Source: a bacterium
Lineage (GTDB): Bacteria; Patescibacteriota; Saccharimonadia; Saccharimonadales; UBA4665
Direction: 5' to 3'
DNA length: 64,000 nt
Assembly: GCA_021810025.1 (NCBI GenBank)
Contig: JAJZJS010000003.1
Coordinates: 57,234 to 121,233 of the forward strand
The position numbers were made by a program, and so were the translations under genes. Within the stretch, counting starts at the first letter, position 1, and each line of letters begins with the position of its first letter. The notes beneath the pieces were generated by a model, which was given only the letters and a program-made list of their open reading frames with translations, was not told where the DNA came from and did no database searches. Below are positions 25,568 to 33,708 of the stretch, in pieces.

Positions 25568-25923
25568 CTGTGGGTTTATTAAGTAAACCTTTGTACATTT
25601 TACCATATCTAACATTTTGTTAGATTGTTTTAGAGCGTTTAACTTGAGTATAAGTTGTTACCCTCCACTTATCTCTAGCATTCGTTTAATCGAAAAATGC
25701 GCTCTAAAGCAAACTAACCCCTTTAACTAAAAGCTAATCTATAGATTAGCTCCCCTTTTCAAAGTGAGCCCGAAAGGTAGTTTTTATAACTGACACAAGA
25801 ATTATATAAATATTAGATCTTGATGTTTCGCTGGGGTGGGTTGAAGGGATGCAGGAGAGAACTTTTTGTTCTCTCCTTAAAGAGACTCCGGCGGTGCCCA
25901 CCCCCTCCGGAGTCTCTTTTTAT
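25568..25923 (+). ncRNA. Candidate structured non-coding RNA, about 355 nt
   Basis: Transcribed from a near-consensus promoter and closed by a 13-bp terminator. Hairpins: GGTTTA/TAAACC (25573-25589); ATCTAACA/TGTTAGAT (25607-25625); an 11-bp long-range stem 25627-25637 with 25700-25710 enclosing AACTT/AAGTT; AGCTAATC/GATTAGCT (25732-25751); GGAGAGAAC/GTTCTCTCC (25854-25876). GGGGTGGG (25833-25840) is complementary to CCCACCCC (25897-25904) in the terminator loop, which would form a pseudoknot or compete with termination. I looked for landmarks of tmRNA, RNase P RNA, SRP RNA and 6S RNA and found none. It is antisense to no gene except the last bases of pth. Confidence 0.75.
25879..25923 (+). 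terminator. 13-bp intrinsic terminator, possibly bidirectional
   Basis: AAAGAGACTCCGG (25879-25891) pairs with CCGGAGTCTCTTT (25907-25919), followed by T's on the plus strand. It ends at the pth stop codon, so it may also stop pth transcription from the other side. The loop contains CCCACCCC. Confidence 0.9.
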
Positions 25924-26567
25924 ATTAGGAAGCTTCGATCTTGATTTTGAATTGATCCAGCGTAAATATATTCGTTAAGTAGGGTTATCACTTCTTTTTT
26001 TAGTGCTATTAAATATTGTGATTCAGATTTATTAAATTTGTCGAGTACAAAATGGGCTGGATCAGTCTTAGCCAAGAATTCATTCGAGATGCCTATTTTT
26101 ATACGATTAAACCCAGAATTATCTAAATTGGTGATGATTGATTTAACTCCATTGTGACCAGCACTATTGCCATTATTTCTAATTCGAATTGTTCCGAAAG
26201 GCAGATCTAATTCATCATGGATTACGATAATGTTGTCAGCTTCTATTTTATAAAAATTTTTGATTAATAAAACTGCATCACCACTGTTATTCATATAAGT
26301 AAGAGGCTTAACAAGATAAATATTCTTTTTATCCAAAGTGGTTTTACTAAGAGCGGCCTTGAAGTTCAGCTTATTTTTAAATGGTGGATAGTCCTCAGTC
26401 TTTTCTACCAAGTAGTCAAGACAGGCGAAGCCTATATTATGACGTGTATTATTATACTGGGAACCAAAGTTTCCAAGCCCCACTATCATTATGTTTTTTG
26501 TACCAACTGATGTTTGGTATAGTGATCCTAGATTATTAATTTGAGGTCTTTTTTGAAGCCATGACAT
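25920..26567 (-). CDS. pth: Peptidyl-tRNA hydrolase
   Basis: Releases tRNA from stalled peptidyl-tRNA. The core has MIVGLGNFGSQYNNTRHNIGF with the catalytic His, KPLTYMNNSG, VIHDELDLPFGTIRIR and SAGHNGVKSI, all conserved. The frame allows an ATG at 26567, giving 215 aa with a 26-residue N-terminal extension. The usual family start is the internal Met of MIVGLGN at 26489, and I cannot decide between them. The stop codon abuts the terminator of the convergent RNA. Downstream partner of der in the minus-strand block. Confidence 0.94.
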   Translation of the reverse strand: MSWLQKRPQINNLGSLYQTSVGTKNIMIVGLGNFGSQYNNTRHNIGFACLDYLVEKTEDYPPFKNKLNFKAALSKTTLDKKNIYLVKPLTYMNNSGDAVLLIKNFYKIEADNIIVIHDELDLPFGTIRIRNNGNSAGHNGVKSIITNLDNSGFNRIKIGISNEFLAKTDPAHFVLDKFNKSESQYLIALKKEVITLLNEYIYAGSIQNQDRSFLI

Positions 26568-26610
26568 TAATCTAAGTATCTTAGCTGCTCAAAGACAAGT
26601 CAAGTTTAAA

Positions 26611-27972
26611 TTAGTCCCTGGTCGGTGAATGTCCGTGCTTATGGGTAACGTGTTTTTCTATAAACCATAATTCAATAGCGCTACCTTCGAATCCAAAATC
26701 TGTTCTTAGTTGTTTCTCAAGATATCTTTTATAACTCCAATGAATAAATTTAGTATTAGATCCAAATATTTTAAAAGCAGGAATCTGGTTGTCTATTTCT
26801 TGAACTATATAATTTAGTTTAGGAGTTCTGTTTTTTAACCCGGCAGGCGGATGTTGATAAATCACCTTCTCTAGCCAACGATTTAGCTCACTTGTTTGAA
26901 TTTTAGTTTTTTGATTCCTGGAAATATCTATGATCAAATCAAACAACTTAGTAACGTTTTGGCCACTTTTTGAGCTCGTAAATATTAAAGGAGCCCATGG
27001 CACAAAATCAAACGTATTTTTAATTTCGGCCGCTAAATTATCTCTTAAGAATGGGTCTTTATTCTCTACTATATCCCATTTTGATACTACTATAATCAAC
27101 CCCTTGCTAGCGTCTTTAATAATACCGGCTAATTTCTGGTCCAATTGGGTATTAAGCTGGTTGCTTTCCATGAGAAGAAGGCAAATATCTGACATTTCAA
27201 TGGCTTGAATTGTTCTTAAGACGCTAAACTTTTCAATGCCAACTTCAATTTTACCGGACCTTCTGATTCCAGCCGTGTCTAAAAACTCAATTTTCTGTTG
27301 GTGATAATTTACTTGAGCATAATTAACGTCTCGAGTTGTCCCAGCTCGTTTAGAAACTATTGCCAATTGTTTTTTAATAAGAGCATTGAAAAGATTAGAT
27401 TTGCCAACATTTGGTCGACCTATCAGGGCCACTCTTATGACCTTAGAGGAATCTTTAGCTTCTTCTACTTTCGGTATTAAAGAAGATATTTTATCTAAAA
27501 GATTATTAATGCCTTTTCTTTGAGTAACAGAAATCAGGAATTGCTCTTTAATTCCAACTTTCTTAATGTGATCGATTTGATTAATGTCTTTAACTTGGTC
27601 GATCTTATTTACAACTAGTAGAACTGGCTTCTTGCTCTTAAGGGCTATTAATGCTATTTTTCGATCTTCGTCAGAAATAGGAACATGGGCTTCTGTCATC
27701 AGTAAAATTAGATCGGCACTTTCTGCGGCTTGATAAATTTGTTCCTGAATAGTGAATTCAAAATCATCTTCAGGATCTTTCACTCCTGCAGTATCGATTA
27801 ACCAAAAGTCATGCTGTTTCCAATTAACCTTAGACATTAAGCTATCTCGAGTCGTCCCAGCTTCTCTTGCTACTATGGCTTGCATTTGGCCAACCACGGC
27901 ATTATAGAAGCTCGATTTGCCAACGTTGGCACGACCTACTATAGCTACAATTGGTGTTTTAGGTTTAGTCAT
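26611..27972 (-). CDS. der: Ribosome assembly GTPase Der (EngA)
   Basis: A 453-aa GTPase with two tandem G domains and a C-terminal KH-like domain, needed for 50S assembly. First G domain: GRANVGKSS, DTAGV, NKID. Second: GRPNVGKSN, DTAGIRR, SKWD. The KH-like domain begins around residue 350 and contains RTPKLNYI. Length is normal. The start overlaps the rluB/rsuA-like gene by 8 nt, indicating translational coupling. Confidence 0.96.
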   Translation of the reverse strand: MTKPKTPIVAIVGRANVGKSSFYNAVVGQMQAIVAREAGTTRDSLMSKVNWKQHDFWLIDTAGVKDPEDDFEFTIQEQIYQAAESADLILLMTEAHVPISDEDRKIALIALKSKKPVLLVVNKIDQVKDINQIDHIKKVGIKEQFLISVTQRKGINNLLDKISSLIPKVEEAKDSSKVIRVALIGRPNVGKSNLFNALIKKQLAIVSKRAGTTRDVNYAQVNYHQQKIEFLDTAGIRRSGKIEVGIEKFSVLRTIQAIEMSDICLLLMESNQLNTQLDQKLAGIIKDASKGLIIVVSKWDIVENKDPFLRDNLAAEIKNTFDFVPWAPLIFTSSKSGQNVTKLFDLIIDISRNQKTKIQTSELNRWLEKVIYQHPPAGLKNRTPKLNYIVQEIDNQIPAFKIFGSNTKFIHWSYKRYLEKQLRTDFGFEGSAIELWFIEKHVTHKHGHSPTRD

Positions 27973-28627
27973 TACTGTTAATCTCTTTATATTCCCCTAA
28001 TTTTAGGCTATTTAATGTATATTTACCAAACTTAGTTCGATTAAGGCTCTTAACTTGATAGCCTAGTTTTTCAAAAGTCCGACGAATCTGACGATTTCGG
28101 CCTTCAAAAAGCGCTACTTCTACCACTCTAAGACGATTAGTTGGCTTAACTTTCAGATAACTTAAACCATCTTCAAGCTCAACGCCCGATTCCAGTTTAA
28201 TTTCATCAGTTTTTGCTAATTGTCGATCGAGCTCAACGATGTATTGTTTAAGCTTAAGATTACTAGGATGTAAAAGTTGATTGGCGAATAATCCATCGTT
28301 AGTTAAGATTAATAAGCCTGAAGAGTCTTTGTCGAGTCTTCCAATTGGTTTTAAACTATGGTATTTTTTAGGAATTAAATCATATATAGTTTTAGAGCCT
28401 TGACCATTCCTGCTGACAACAAAGCCGGTGGGCTTATTGACGATGATGGTTTTTAAATCGGGAAGCTGAATAACTTTATTATTATACTTAACTTGATCAT
28501 TTGAATTAACTTGAGAATTTAGCTCCGCAACCTGGTCGTTAATAATTATCATTTTATTTTTTATCAGATGATCTGCCTTACGGCGACTAATTCCAATAGA
28601 CGTTGATATATAACGGTTGATGCGCAT
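27965..28627 (-). CDS. Pseudouridine synthase, RluB/RsuA family
   Basis: A 220-aa rRNA pseudouridine synthase. An N-terminal S4 domain (MRINRYIS...GISRRKADHLI) is followed by the catalytic domain. The catalytic Asp is in GRLDKDSSGLLILTNDG, and the C-terminal EGRNRQIRR.FE.LGY.V..L.R matches RluB/RsuA. Whether it acts on 23S or 16S RNA cannot be told from sequence. It overlaps der by 8 nt. Confidence 0.9.
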   Translation of the reverse strand: MRINRYISTSIGISRRKADHLIKNKMIIINDQVAELNSQVNSNDQVKYNNKVIQLPDLKTIIVNKPTGFVVSRNGQGSKTIYDLIPKKYHSLKPIGRLDKDSSGLLILTNDGLFANQLLHPSNLKLKQYIVELDRQLAKTDEIKLESGVELEDGLSYLKVKPTNRLRVVEVALFEGRNRQIRRTFEKLGYQVKSLNRTKFGKYTLNSLKLGEYKEINSND

Positions 28628-28653
28628 TCTTTAATTGTACTATGATGGAAAGC

Positions 28654-29805
28654 TTAAACAGTAATAGAACTTGGATCCACTGCACTATCATCAGAAATAC
28701 CCGATATATTATTGGCTGATTGCTGTGGATTTGGTTGTACCGTGAATTCGGCTACAGCTGGATTGGTCCTGGGAACATTATCCTCTGGAGATTGGTTGGG
28801 ATAAGGTTGAGGTTGTGCTTGACTGTCAGGATTTTCATAATTATTCTGAACGTCAAATCCTACTTCTGTCCCCTGACTGCTTTGTATATCAGACTGTTCA
28901 AATTGATTAATTTTTTGATTAACATCTTGTTCTTCTTGATTGGAAGTCTCGGCTGAAGTTAGCTCTTCTTCGGCTCCTTGAGTTTCGGGCTCCGAGGACT
29001 GAGCTTGCTCAAAGCTAGATTCTGGTTGAACGTCAGCCCCAGCATAATTATTAATAGAATCGAGGGCATTGCTAATGAGTTGATTGTTATTTTGCTCATT
29101 GAGGCTTTGCGTCTCAATGGAAGGATCTTGGGATGGTGTAACCACCTCATCATGGTAATTTGTATTATTTTGAGCTGGATTAAGTTCTGTTGAAACCGGT
29201 ACAGCGCTAGGCTCGGGGTTGGTTGGGTTAGGAGAGACCTGATTCTGACCTTGGGATGGTGTAACCACCTCATCATGGTAATTTGTATTATTTTGAGCTG
29301 GATTAAGTTCTGTTGAAACCGGTACAGCGCTAGGCTCGGGGTTGGTTGGGTTAGGAGAGACCTGATTCTGACCTTGGGATGGAACCGATGACGTATTTTC
29401 GGTGTTGTTTGTCTCTGAATTTAAATCTACGGGAACTTTTGATTCAAGTAATTCCTTAGCAGCATTGACTATATCTTCGAGTGTAACTTGAGATTTAACT
29501 AGGTACTTGTCGGATCCCAGTTTTTGAGCTCTTTCTTGATCTTCAGATTGACCCAAGGCTGTTAGCATAATTACCTTTAAGTTTCTAAGTCCATCCGTGT
29601 TTCGTAAGATATCTAGCATTTCAAAGCCACTAATCTTTGGCATCATAACATCAGATATTACTAAATCTGGCATTTGAGCTTTAGCCGTTACGAGAGCTTC
29701 TTCTCCGTCATGAGCCGAGAAGACTTCATAGCCTTCGGCTTTTAATCTTGCTTCATAAATTTCCCTTAGGTTGTTATCATCTTCAACTAGTAATATCTTA
29801 GCCAT
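28654..29805 (-). CDS. Response regulator with long low-complexity tail and duplicated 41-aa repeat
   Basis: A 383-aa protein. Residues 1-120 are a complete receiver (LLVEDDNN, Asp in VISDVMMPK, Thr in MLTALGQ, Lys in YLVKSQV). The remaining 260 residues are Gln/Asn/Pro/Ser/Glu-rich and probably disordered, with no DNA-binding domain. Two identical 41-residue repeats (about residues 145-226) are encoded by a perfect 123-bp tandem duplication. The gene is 75 nt downstream of the PAS kinase on the same strand, so the two are probably a cognate pair. Output may be through binding of the long tail. Confidence 0.85.
   Translation of the reverse strand: MAKILLVEDDNNLREIYEARLKAEGYEVFSAHDGEEALVTAKAQMPDLVISDVMMPKISGFEMLDILRNTDGLRNLKVIMLTALGQSEDQERAQKLGSDKYLVKSQVTLEDIVNAAKELLESKVPVDLNSETNNTENTSSVPSQGQNQVSPNPTNPEPSAVPVSTELNPAQNNTNYHDEVVTPSQGQNQVSPNPTNPEPSAVPVSTELNPAQNNTNYHDEVVTPSQDPSIETQSLNEQNNNQLISNALDSINNYAGADVQPESSFEQAQSSEPETQGAEEELTSAETSNQEEQDVNQKINQFEQSDIQSSQGTEVGFDVQNNYENPDSQAQPQPYPNQSPEDNVPRTNPAVAEFTVQPNPQQSANNISGISDDSAVDPSSITV
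29128..29373. repeat. Perfect 123-bp tandem duplication
   Basis: Unit 1 is 29128-29250 and unit 2 is 29251-29373, identical by eye; a third start (TTGGGATGG) follows at 29374 and then diverges. It is in frame (41 codons) inside the tail of the receiver gene. Identity at DNA level means a recent event. Confidence 0.9.
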
Positions 29806-29880
29806 AATTTTGGAGCCTTTGTTTAGTTTTATAAAAGCTTATGTTTATTATACCATTGATTAAAATTAGTTGTCTATAAT

Positions 29881-31143
29881 TTATCTTAGAGTGTTAGCCT
29901 GAGTAGTGGGAATACGTGGAAGACTGATGTAAAAGGTGCTTCCCTTTCCTAGCTCGCTTTTTACCCAAATGCGACCATTATAAAGTTCAATAATCTTACG
30001 CGAAATAAATAAACCGAGCCCGGTACCACCGACAGTTCTTGTTTCAGAATTATCAACCCGATAGAATTTCTGAAATAAATGTTCAATATCTTCTGCCGGA
30101 ATACCAATTCCAGTATCTTGAACAGAGATTTGGACAATCTGATTATTAGCAGTTAATCCAATCGTTATACTACCTTCCTCGGTATACTTTAATGCGTTGT
30201 CAAAAAGATTAGTTATAACTTCCCTGAGGCGATCTGGATCGGCGTATATATAATAGAGTGGATTAATTTGCTTCTGCCCTTCTATTTCTTTGCTAATTAA
30301 TTGATTTGAACCAAACTGAAATGAAAATCGAAGCCTCTTTTTGGCGGCCGAGAATTTAAGATCATCACTTAATTGATTCAAGAATGATCCAATTTCAATT
30401 ACTTGAGGATGATTGGTGAGCCTTCCGTCTTCAGCTTTGGCGCTTGTCAGAAGATCTTGAAAGAGTTGTCCAAGATGCTGGGTAGCTATTTGAGCCTTTT
30501 CAAGATAACCTCTTACGTTGTCATCAATTATCGAAACTTTATTAGATAAGGCTAATTCTAGATAGCCCTCGATGGCCGCAACTGGTGTTCGCATTTCATG
30601 CGATGCCGTACTAATAAAGTCGGCGAGTCTTTCTTCTTCTTGTCTTTCGGCTGTTACGTTTCTAATTATAATAATGGCAGAAATATTATTGTTATTGTCT
30701 TGAACTGGCGAAACATTAATGTCGACAGATATTTGAGATTTTGTTTTTGTTACTAGATAAGCCTGGTTATCTTTTATTGATTGATTAACTTTAAATACTC
30801 TCATAAAAGGATTATTTCTATCGGGATAAATCTCTCCTTTGTCATTAGCTAACGGCGCTACCATATTAACATTAATTCCAAGCGCATCTTTAATATCCCA
30901 TCCAGTTAATTTACTGGCGGCAGGGTTGATTAGAGTGATTGTCCCTGCCTCGTTTATTAAGATTAGCCCCTCGTTAATGGAATTGAAGATAAAGCTTAGT
31001 TTATTTGTTTGATCCCTAAGAGACATGTCGCCTATTTCAAGGGATCGGTTTTTATTGTTCTTTTGATAATAAAAGAACAACAGGATTGCGATGGACACAA
31101 TGATAACGAAGCCCAAACCAATTAAAAGATATATAAAATGCAT
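29881..31143 (-). CDS. PAS sensor histidine kinase
   Basis: A 420-aa membrane kinase. One N-terminal helix (about residues 3-26) is followed by a PAS domain (about 45-165, FNSINEGLILINEAGTI...PAASKLTG). The HisKA domain has the phosphorylated His in TASHEMRTPVAAIEGYLELA. The ATPase has N-box NLFDNALKY, G1 DTGIGIP, and GGTGLGLFISRKI. All catalytic motifs are intact. The short outside region suggests it senses a cytoplasmic or membrane signal via PAS. Its likely partner is the receiver gene immediately downstream. Confidence 0.93.
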   Translation of the reverse strand: MHFIYLLIGLGFVIIVSIAILLFFYYQKNNKNRSLEIGDMSLRDQTNKLSFIFNSINEGLILINEAGTITLINPAASKLTGWDIKDALGINVNMVAPLANDKGEIYPDRNNPFMRVFKVNQSIKDNQAYLVTKTKSQISVDINVSPVQDNNNNISAIIIIRNVTAERQEEERLADFISTASHEMRTPVAAIEGYLELALSNKVSIIDDNVRGYLEKAQIATQHLGQLFQDLLTSAKAEDGRLTNHPQVIEIGSFLNQLSDDLKFSAAKKRLRFSFQFGSNQLISKEIEGQKQINPLYYIYADPDRLREVITNLFDNALKYTEEGSITIGLTANNQIVQISVQDTGIGIPAEDIEHLFQKFYRVDNSETRTVGGTGLGLFISRKIIELYNGRIWVKSELGKGSTFYISLPRIPTTQANTLR

Positions 31144-31218
31144 ATGTTTAGTCTTATCTATTATCTGATTTTATGAGTAGATATGCAATTTAAAGTTCAA
31201 AATACGGCATTAAAGGGT

Positions 31219-31224
31219 TATAAT
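31219..31224 (+). promoter_or_regulatory. -10 box of the tRNA-Glu gene
   Basis: TATAAT with predicted +1 about 7 nt before the mature 5' end of the tRNA. The -35 is weak. Confidence 0.5.
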
Positions 31225-31237
31225 TTAGAAAGAAGAA

Positions 31238-31314
31238 GGCCCCTTCGTCTAGTGGTCTAGGACATCTGGTTCTCATCCAGAAAATCGCGGGTTCGAATCC
31301 CGCAGGGGTCACCA
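31238..31314 (+). tRNA. tRNA-Glu (CTC)
   Basis: Cloverleaf folds by eye: a 7-bp acceptor stem GGCCCCT/AGGGGTC with one G-U, anticodon loop TTCTCAT with anticodon CTC, T arm CGGGTTCGAATCCCG, and an encoded CCA. It decodes GAG. The cognate synthetase gltX is at 40.8-42.2 kb. Confidence 0.96.
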
Positions 31315-31478
31315 TATTCCGTATTCTAAATACCCGTTCTCTGATAATATTTCGAAACAGTCAGTTTTATTAAAGGTTCTGTTATTTAAGAAGTCTTTGT
31401 AAAATAAAACTTTTTAGTTTTACCTTACTGCTTTTTGGTTAGAGTCATCAGAATTAATTCAAACAGTTTTTGAATTAT

Positions 31479-31506
31479 TTGACAAATAAAGCTATGAGTA
31501 TATATT
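31479..31506 (+). promoter_or_regulatory. Promoter of the lipoprotein gene
   Basis: TTGACA, a 16-nt spacer and TATATT. It lies 39 nt before the ATG at 31545, which also has a good GAAGGAG ribosome-binding site. Confidence 0.65.
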
Positions 31507-31544
31507 GATATACATAGTCTTATTTAAAGAAGGAGTTCTACAAA

Positions 31545-32360
31545 ATGAGTGAAAAGTTACAACCTTCAAAAAAAATAAAAGAAGCTCTTAGGTTCGGAGT
31601 TGCCGCCCTAACAATAGCCGTAGGATCAGTAGCCTTAGATGCTTGTGGCTCTAGTCCATCACCCCACTCATCATCTGCTCCAAAAGAACATGTCTCAAAG
31701 ACACCAACAAACTCCAGCAATTCATCAAAAGCACCTGAATCTGGGTCTAATACTACAACTCCCCCCGCTCCAACTAAATCTACGACTCCAAGCAATAATA
31801 CGGGAAATATTGTAACGTCACTCCCAAATGGCATTAACTTATGTACCAATAATACTGCTCTTATCAATGAAGCTAGTGTAGCATTTGGTATTGATCCATC
31901 AAATGTAGGTTGTGAACAAGGTTTTACCCAATCAAGTATTGAAAGTAATTTGTCTTTTTCTTTGGGGAGTAATTGTTTAGGAGAGGTTGAATATTATAAT
32001 AGTTTAGAGCTTTCAGAGTATTCTAAGGTAGTACCAGACGCCATTATAACATGTATTACGTCTAATATTACAAATGGTTCAGGCGGAACCCCTACTAATA
32101 TTTGGTCATATTTGATGCAAGGTATACCGAACTCACTCGTACAATATTATCCAGACTCCATTAACGGCAATCCATCAATAGTTGGATACATTTCACATAA
32201 CCCGTTATCAGTTGAATTAAATACCATCGACGGACCTTATGAAATAGTTGCTTTCGCCGACGAAACTAACTTTGTATCTGATCCATATTTATCAATTAGT
32301 ACTTCTGGGCTTCAGACATTCGTTGCTGGAATTGAAGAGCTAATACCTCCTCAGTCGTAG
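31545..32360 (+). CDS. Putative lipoprotein with Ser/Thr/Pro linker and four-Cys domain
   Basis: A 271-aa secreted protein. A hydrophobic signal region (about residues 18-32) leads to LDAC with Cys34 as probable lipidated residue; Asp at -2 is atypical. Residues 35-90 are a Ser/Thr/Pro-rich linker that would span the cell wall. The rest is a compact domain of about 175 residues with four cysteines that could form two disulfides, interesting given VKOR in this window. I recognise no family. It ends 6 nt from the convergent LCP gene. Confidence 0.75.
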   Translation: MSEKLQPSKKIKEALRFGVAALTIAVGSVALDACGSSPSPHSSSAPKEHVSKTPTNSSNSSKAPESGSNTTTPPAPTKSTTPSNNTGNIVTSLPNGINLCTNNTALINEASVAFGIDPSNVGCEQGFTQSSIESNLSFSLGSNCLGEVEYYNSLELSEYSKVVPDAIITCITSNITNGSGGTPTNIWSYLMQGIPNSLVQYYPDSINGNPSIVGYISHNPLSVELNTIDGPYEIVAFADETNFVSDPYLSISTSGLQTFVAGIEELIPPQS

Positions 32361-32366
32361 TTAGCC

Positions 32367-33677
32367 TTAATTATTCTTAATAAGTTGTTGGTAATATGCT
32401 TGGAGGGCTGTGTAATTATTAATACCAGCAACAGGAATTAGGGCTTCTTCTCCGCTTCCGGGATTAGTATAATCCGTTAATATCGGTGTTCCACAATTTG
32501 TCGAGTTTAAGGTGGAACAAAATGCATATGATTTTATGTTATTTAAATTGATACCTTTGGATATTTTCACCAAAGCTAAAATATCGGATAAATTTAAGTC
32601 AGTTTGAACGTTGTCACCAATAGCATTAAATAAATTACTTATTTTTATTGGATTACTTAAGAAGCCGAGCGTTTTAGCTTTAGCTGCTATAGCACTAATT
32701 ATTAATCGTTGATGAGCAGTTCGATCAAAATCACTGCTTGGAAAACCGTATGATCCTGGTCCATCACCACGAGCTCGAGCTAAATTAAGGGCTTCTTGTC
32801 CATTAAGATAAGCAATTCCATTCGGTAATTTTAAGTTAGTATAGGGATCGTATAAGCCACGAGGGTCAGGACTTTGAATGTTAACCGTAATACCTCCAAC
32901 GGCATTGACGACATCGCGCAATGCTCCATAATCTGACACAGAGTAATAATCGATTGGAATACCTAAATCTGTTTTAAGAATATGTTCTAATTGACCCATC
33001 CCATTTTGGGGATAACCTGGGAAATTAGTTCCCATTCCGTCGTTAGCTGCGTTAATCTTTTGATATCCTGATCCTGGAAAGCCAGGTATATAGACCCATA
33101 AATCTCGAGGTATACTGAGCATAAAAGCCGTGTGTTTGTGGGTATTGATACTAAATACGATAATCGTATCGGCTAGAGCCGCTCCCCCATGTCCTATCTG
33201 ATCAACAGAGTCACCTGCTAATAGAATATTAATTCTGCCCTGATTTTGGCCCCTAAGAGTGGTGTTATTAAAGATTGAACTAGCATCTGAAAAAATATTT
33301 CCATGAAAAACTTTATCCAAATTGCCTACAATACTAGAGCCAAGCCAAATTCCAATTGCTAGGAATATAATCAAAGTAGTTAAGATAGGGGTCAATATTT
33401 TTCGACGAGTTGACCACTTTTTATGTTTCTTAGTTTTTGCGCTAGATTGATAATCGGATTGTGAATATCTAGGAATAGGTAGAGCCGAATTTAAGAGAGA
33501 TGGTTGATTTGATAATGAACCTCGATACTTATTAAGAGGAGAATCCACGATAGATTTTGAGGTTTCTGGCATTGGTCGTTGGATGGGGGGAGGTTGAACT
33601 GTCTTTTGAGGTCTAGGCTTATTGATATATGGCTTAAAGCCATCGATCGTTTTAGCTCCATTAGGATTTTTATGCAT
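32367..33677 (-). CDS. LytR-CpsA-Psr (LCP) family cell-wall ligase
   Basis: An LCP protein that attaches glycopolymers to peptidoglycan. A cytoplasmic tail of about 90 Pro/Ser/Lys-rich residues is followed by one membrane helix (about 93-115) and the external catalytic domain: GRINILLAGDS, DTIIVFSIN..K, LSIPRDLWVYIP, KINAAND and LARARGDGPGSYGF.SSDFDRTAHQRLI. The Arg and Asp residues that bind polyprenyl pyrophosphate are present. The frame allows ATG at 33686, but that ATG lies inside a TATAAT (33690-33685); the next ATG, 33677, sits at its predicted transcription start and is preferred. Confidence 0.9.
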   Translation of the reverse strand: MHKNPNGAKTIDGFKPYINKPRPQKTVQPPPIQRPMPETSKSIVDSPLNKYRGSLSNQPSLLNSALPIPRYSQSDYQSSAKTKKHKKWSTRRKILTPILTTLIIFLAIGIWLGSSIVGNLDKVFHGNIFSDASSIFNNTTLRGQNQGRINILLAGDSVDQIGHGGAALADTIIVFSINTHKHTAFMLSIPRDLWVYIPGFPGSGYQKINAANDGMGTNFPGYPQNGMGQLEHILKTDLGIPIDYYSVSDYGALRDVVNAVGGITVNIQSPDPRGLYDPYTNLKLPNGIAYLNGQEALNLARARGDGPGSYGFPSSDFDRTAHQRLIISAIAAKAKTLGFLSNPIKISNLFNAIGDNVQTDLNLSDILALVKISKGINLNNIKSYAFCSTLNSTNCGTPILTDYTNPGSGEEALIPVAGINNYTALQAYYQQLIKNN

Positions 33678-33684
33678 CTTGGAC

Positions 33685-33690
33685 ATTATA
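33685..33690 (-). promoter_or_regulatory. -10 box of the LCP gene, overlapping an ATG
   Basis: TATAAT on the minus strand. The predicted +1 (33678) is one base before the ATG at 33677, so the overlapping ATG at 33686 is probably not the start. Confidence 0.45.
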
Positions 33691-33708
33691 GCAATTGTCA
33701 GACCAAAT

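Noticed and set aside
25627..25636. GTTTTAGAGC resembling the start of Cas9-type CRISPR repeats or a tracrRNA
   Set aside because: No repeat array, spacers or cas genes are in the window, and the bases are one strand of an internal stem of the structured RNA.
25568..25923. The structured RNA as tmRNA or RNase P RNA
   Set aside because: No tRNA-like ends, CCA end, tag frame or TTCGA-type T loop for tmRNA, and no GAAAGTCC/ACAGAA-type conserved blocks for RNase P RNA were found.
29128..29373. The 123-bp repeat as a CRISPR array or insertion sequence
   Set aside because: The units are adjacent with no spacers, in frame within one gene, and have no inverted ends.
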